Part shown: one piece after another, positions 7,855 through 10,091 of the stretch
How the letters are laid out: each line of letters opens with the position of its first letter
Numbering within the stretch: the first letter of the stretch is position 1
Assembly: GCA_947454695.1 (NCBI GenBank)
Contig: CANGMW010000079.1
Location: forward strand, 1 to 10,091
DNA from: Comamonadaceae bacterium
Lineage (GTDB): Bacteria > Pseudomonadota > Gammaproteobacteria > Burkholderiales > Burkholderiaceae_C
Reading direction: 5' to 3'
DNA: 10,091 bases
The notes under the pieces: generated by a model
Database searches by the model: none
The model's input: the letters and a program-made list of their open reading frames with translations, nothing else
What the model was told of the DNA's origin: nothing
Translations under genes and position numbers: made by a program

Positions 7855-9090
7855 ATGAAGGTCCATGTCCTTCAACACGGCTTACAAGACATGCACAGCC
7901 ATTACTATGGCGAATCGGTGCATCTCAAGCAAGCCATTGAGGGCATGGGGGCCGAATGCGCGCTGTATGTGTTTTCAGGGTGTGATCCCGCCCTGGTGAG
8001 CGCGCTCAATGCCCACCCCATATTCAGTGTGCCTGCCGACCATGGGTTCGATCCCGACCCCTTGAGCAAAGAGCTCAGTGGGTTTGTGGTGTGCGGAACC
8101 GCTTTTGCCGAGTCCCTCTCCAAGCACCTCCCGAAGCGTTACGCCGCGGACGAGTGGATTTTGGTGCCTTACACCACCCAGGTGGAAGCCTATGGCATGG
8201 GCTTGTGGCTGAACTCGCTGCCCACCGGTGCTCGACCCAAAGTCGTCCTTTTTTGCCACCGACCCGAATTGATCTGGCAATGCGACCCAACGCGATCCAA
8301 AATGCAGGCCAACCCCAGCTTTTGGCGTTGGTCTGGTCATTTGATGGTCAAAGCCGTTGGCGCGGACAACGTGACTTTGGCGACGGGCGATGCCCGGTTA
8401 GCCGATTTTTTGGGGCAATTCTCGACCTTGAAAACCGTGGTGTCCGGCTTGGCCACCGCTTACTTTTTAGATGCGCACGCCTTGTCGCAGATCCCCAAAG
8501 ATGTCGATGTGGGCATCGTGGGTGAATTTCGGGCAGAGCGGGGTAAAAACATCGTGCCGGCAACGCTGGCAGAGATGGACCGTTTGCGGCCAGGCCTGAC
8601 TTACCGGCTTCAGGTGATGAATGGCAACGACGCCACGGAGTTACGTCCGCAACTCGACGCCTTGGGTTTTAAAGGCCAATTGCAAGTGGTTTGTGGCAAC
8701 TTGCCGCCCCTTGAGTTTGAAGCCATGTTGGCACGCAGTCGCGTAGCCTTGTTGCCTTACCGGCAGGAGCGCTACGCCATGCGTACGTCAGGTGTTTTTT
8801 CTCAGGCCACGGCCTATGGCGTGCCTGTGGTCGTGCCCAGCCGTACTTGGTTGTCCGATGCGGTTCAAACCGGCCAAGCTGCCGGGGTGTTGTTTGACGA
8901 ATGGAGCGCACCTGCCATTGCTTTGGCCGTTGTGCAAGCCATGGACCATCTCGATCAACTAACGGCAAGCGCAGCAGCAGTGGCGCCTGCATGGCGTTTA
9001 AAAAACTCGCCGGGGACGGTGCTGTGCAGCATGATGGCTGCGCTTGGCATCCCCCTCCCAACAAAAACCGCCACGTCCGCCTTGGCTTGA
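7855..9090 (+). CDS. Glycosyltransferase-like protein (GT-B fold, GT4-like), second of the cluster
   Basis: This 411-residue protein has no signal peptide or membrane segment, so it is probably cytoplasmic. The N-terminus (MKVHVLQHGLQDMHSHYYGE) looks like a Rossmann strand followed by an acceptor-side loop. VVLFCHRPELIWQCDP (130-145) and VDVGIVGEFRAERGKNIVPA (217-236) fit the interdomain region and first strand of the C-terminal GT-B domain. The donor-side motif is LLPYRQERYAMRTSGVFSQA (299-318), followed by TAYGVPVVVPSR (319-330). This resembles the GT4 subgroup in which 'RxSGVFxEAxAxGxPVV' replaces the plain EX7E motif, but Gln317 stands where Glu is usual. The ATG at 7855 lies five bases after the adaptor stop with only a weak purine-rich upstream stretch, so coupling is likely. 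Role inferred from context: glycosylation tied to the exported protein or a surface glycan. It is not close in sequence to the first glycosyltransferase of the cluster. Confidence 0.68.
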   Translation: MKVHVLQHGLQDMHSHYYGESVHLKQAIEGMGAECALYVFSGCDPALVSALNAHPIFSVPADHGFDPDPLSKELSGFVVCGTAFAESLSKHLPKRYAADEWILVPYTTQVEAYGMGLWLNSLPTGARPKVVLFCHRPELIWQCDPTRSKMQANPSFWRWSGHLMVKAVGADNVTLATGDARLADFLGQFSTLKTVVSGLATAYFLDAHALSQIPKDVDVGIVGEFRAERGKNIVPATLAEMDRLRPGLTYRLQVMNGNDATELRPQLDALGFKGQLQVVCGNLPPLEFEAMLARSRVALLPYRQERYAMRTSGVFSQATAYGVPVVVPSRTWLSDAVQTGQAAGVLFDEWSAPAIALAVVQAMDHLDQLTASAAAVAPAWRLKNSPGTVLCSMMAALGIPLPTKTATSALA

Positions 9091-9114
9091 CCGCCAGGCG
9101 TTTGAAATCGTATT

Positions 9115-9120
9115 GAGGAG
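9115..9120 (+). promoter_or_regulatory. Strong ribosome binding site for the AMP-forming ligase
   Basis: GAGGAG lies six bases before the ATG at 9127. With an in-frame TGA at 9103-9105, this settles the start of the ligase. It is a better site than those upstream in the operon. The 36-base gap between stop codon and ATG holds no hairpin or promoter that I can recognise. Confidence 0.75.
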
Positions 9121-9126
9121 TCCACC

Positions 9127-10091
9127 ATGGCCGCTCGCATCGTCAGCACCTATGAACATTTGCAGTATTGGGAAGTCAAATCCCCTGAAGCCGTCGCGAT
9201 GGTTAACTACAAGCACACCATCACTTATGCGCGGTTCATCAAGGACGTGCGACGGTTCACGGGCGCTGTGGCAGAGCTGGGTGTCAAGCACGGCGACGTG
9301 GTCTTGGTGTCCTGTGCCGATGTCTACATTCACTGGTTGTTTTTGCTGGCGGTTGAAAATTTAGGTGCAGTCTCTGCATCCGTCGTGATCCCGGTGCAAC
9401 CCATTGCCCCGAAGATTTTTGAGCGGGCCACATTTATCCTCTCGGAAGAGGCGCCAGAGTGCTTGAGCGGCCAGAAGTTGCAACTGATCGACCAGCAGTG
9501 GGTGGCCGACACCATGGCGCGCCCGATACAGGACATCACCCCTCTGTTGTATCCCATTCAAGCCCATGACGGTTCACGACTCGTGAGCTCCTCGGGTACC
9601 ACGGGTGAGCCCAAGGTGATGCTGCTCACCCATGCATTCCAAGAAGAGCGTATTCGCTTCAATATGGATTTTTCTGGTTTGACCCGGCGTTCACGCATGT
9701 TGTTGGCCGCACCTTACGCCATCAATCCGTCGTACACACGCATGATCAATTGCTTGCGCATTGGCGCCATGATGATGACTGGGCCACTGCCGGAGATGAT
9801 TCGCAAGTACCAGCCCACATCCACGTGGATGATGCCGGTTCAAATTGAAACGCTACTCAACGACTTGCCTCAGGATTTCCCCAAGCCCCCCAAACTGGAC
9901 ATCATTTGCGCCGGAGCTGCCTTGTCGGCCAAATTGCGTGAACGCGTATTGGCCCGCTTGGCTACGCGTATCACCTGTAATTTTGGAACCAATGAAAGCG
10001 GGGCTCTTTTCACCGTGGACCCGCAAGGACGAGGCCTGCTGTTGCCAGGCGTGCAGGCCCAGGTGGTGGACGATGACTACAAGCCTTTGCC
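9127..10091 (+). CDS. AMP-forming acyl/aryl-CoA ligase-like protein (ANL superfamily), N-terminal part; 3' end outside the window
   Basis: The frame is open from ATG 9127 to the right edge (321 full codons), and an in-frame TGA at 9103-9105 together with a good Shine-Dalgarno fixes the start. The enzyme class activates a carboxylate with ATP to an acyl-adenylate, then usually passes it to CoA or a carrier protein. The N-terminus has the usual opening: YKHTITYARF (28-37), AVAELGVKHGDVVLVS (47-62) and a helix ending NLGAVSASV. The ATP-binding P-loop is SSGTTGEPKVMLLTH (155-169). Downstream, ICAGAALSAKLRERV (261-275) matches the 'GGAPLSPEL' region, and NFGTNESG (285-292) matches the adenine-binding 'YGxTE' region. 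Departures from the family are Val164 for the usual Gly after PK, and Asn289 before the Glu. The C-terminal domain with the catalytic Lys is not in the window. Substrate unknown. The same direction and short gap suggest it belongs to the operon. Confidence 0.85.
   Translation, partial: MAARIVSTYEHLQYWEVKSPEAVAMVNYKHTITYARFIKDVRRFTGAVAELGVKHGDVVLVSCADVYIHWLFLLAVENLGAVSASVVIPVQPIAPKIFERATFILSEEAPECLSGQKLQLIDQQWVADTMARPIQDITPLLYPIQAHDGSRLVSSSGTTGEPKVMLLTHAFQEERIRFNMDFSGLTRRSRMLLAAPYAINPSYTRMINCLRIGAMMMTGPLPEMIRKYQPTSTWMMPVQIETLLNDLPQDFPKPPKLDIICAGAALSAKLRERVLARLATRITCNFGTNESGALFTVDPQGRGLLLPGVQAQVVDDDYKPL

Noticed and set aside
9091..9126. Possible terminator or promoter between the second glycosyltransferase and the ligase
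   Set aside because: The 36-base gap shows no inverted repeat followed by a T run and no recognisable -35/-10 pair. Only the GAGGAG ribosome binding site is clear.

Overview
The window is one plus-strand gene cluster filling all 10,091 bases. From protein character and codon use I infer a moderately GC-rich proteobacterium, most likely a betaproteobacterium of the Burkholderiales/Comamonadaceae type. This is an impression from the sequence, not a search result. I see no RNA genes, insertion sequences, CRISPR arrays, long DNA repeats or terminators. No stretch above 40 bases lacks a gene.

Layout: (1) bases 1-2141 are the C-terminal 712 residues of a large repetitive beta-strand-rich protein that enters from the left edge, probably a secreted surface protein or adhesin. 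(2) 2138-3160 is a GT-B-type glycosyltransferase. (3) 3157-4449 is a TolC-family outer-membrane channel. (4) 4446-6677 is a type I secretion ABC permease/ATPase of the LapB/LssB kind. (5) 6674-7849 is a HlyD-family periplasmic adaptor. (6) 7855-9090 is a second glycosyltransferase-like protein. (7) 9127 to the right edge is a divergent AMP-forming acyl/aryl-CoA ligase (ANL superfamily), cut by the window end.

The first five genes are joined by four successive ATGA stop/start overlaps. The next gaps are 5 and 36 bases, so the set looks like one polycistronic, translationally coupled unit. The natural reading is that genes 3-5 form a complete type I secretion system and that the large protein just upstream is its substrate. 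The substrate's visible part has no calcium-binding RTX nonapeptides, no cysteine and only five lysines. The two sugar transferases bracketing the exporter suggest glycosylation of the substrate, or of a co-exported surface polymer. The ligase suggests that the operon continues into an acyl or small-molecule activation step. These last links are inference from gene order.
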